Source of the DNA: Actinomycetes bacterium
GTDB lineage: Bacteria > Actinomycetota > Actinomycetes > Actinomycetales > Cellulomonadaceae
NCBI GenBank assembly: GCA_023401045.1
Contig: JAEXEM010000230.1
Location: forward strand, 1-5,573
Direction of reading: 5' to 3'
DNA length: 5,573 nucleotides
The notes beneath the pieces were generated by a model. The model saw only the letters and a program-made list of their open reading frames with translations, was not told the origin of the DNA and did not search any database. Below, in pieces: positions 5,469 through 5,573 of the stretch. Positions within the stretch are counted from its first letter, which is position 1. Every line of letters begins with the position of its first letter. The position numbers and the translations under genes are program-made.

Positions 5469-5573
5469 GCGGCGGCGCGGTCGCCCGGAGGTCGACGACG
5501 TCGTGCGCCCGGCCGGATCACCCGATCGACGAGCCCGCGCCGGTCACCGGTGGCTCACCCCGCGGTCGGCAGC

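Larger units (their letters stand above)
5367..5573. other. Non-coding upstream region of the minus-strand operon
   Basis: Apart from the ribosome site, these 207 bases hold no gene I can support. Minus-strand frames entering from the edge stop within about 20 codons, so at most the last few codons of an upstream gene are present. Plus-strand frames have no start with coding-like codon use. The region is the natural place for the operon promoter and any operator. Confidence 0.55.

Noticed and set aside
5470..5573. Start of a divergent plus-strand gene at the right edge
   Set aside because: A short coding-like run near 5478-5517 loses its codon bias quickly and has no start codon with a ribosome site.
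1..5573. CRISPR array, tandem repeats, insertion sequence ends or tRNA
   Set aside because: No regularly spaced repeats, transposase-like protein, long terminal inverted repeats or cloverleaf seen on either strand.

Overview
The window is very GC-rich with almost no TA dinucleotides outside regulatory spots. It has GTG starts, strong third-position GC bias and protein families typical of Actinomycetota, so I infer a high-GC actinobacterium, possibly near Cellulomonas or its relatives; the genus is a guess. All proteins look chromosomal. I see no rRNA, tRNA, CRISPR array, insertion sequence, integrase or attachment site.

Layout. On the + strand, bases 1-1387 hold the C-terminal half of a P-type cation ATPase whose start lies outside the window. 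It converges on a block of five minus-strand genes across a 48-base gap. Read in their own direction (right to left) these are: a two-pass membrane protein with an extracytoplasmic domain (5366-4707); an S66-family serine peptidase of the LD-carboxypeptidase/MccF type (4710-3688); a fructosamine-kinase-family kinase (3691-2774); a small acidic protein resembling DUF4274 proteins (2727-2212); and a CPBP-type intramembrane protease (2191-1436). About 207 bases at the right edge (5367-5573) look non-coding and carry the ribosome binding site, and perhaps the promoter, of the membrane-protein gene.

The first three minus genes are joined by 4-base stop/start overlaps (ATGA at 4707-4710, GTGA at 3688-3691), so they are very probably one translationally coupled operon. 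A stem-loop lies just after the kinase stop. It is followed by a TANNNT-type -10 placed so that the DUF4274-like gene could be transcribed leaderless. I therefore read the last two genes as a possible second transcription unit, or an internal-promoter extension of the first.

How they may work together. Known roles of the families suggest cell-envelope peptide processing (S66 peptidase), repair of glycated amines or phosphorylation of a small molecule (kinase), and membrane proteolysis (CPBP). Nothing in the sequence proves that they share a pathway. I did not find a clear new biological system. The best leads are the tightly coupled membrane protein/S66/kinase trio, the candidate leaderless start with an overlapping palindrome, and the unusual ion-site residues of the ATPase.
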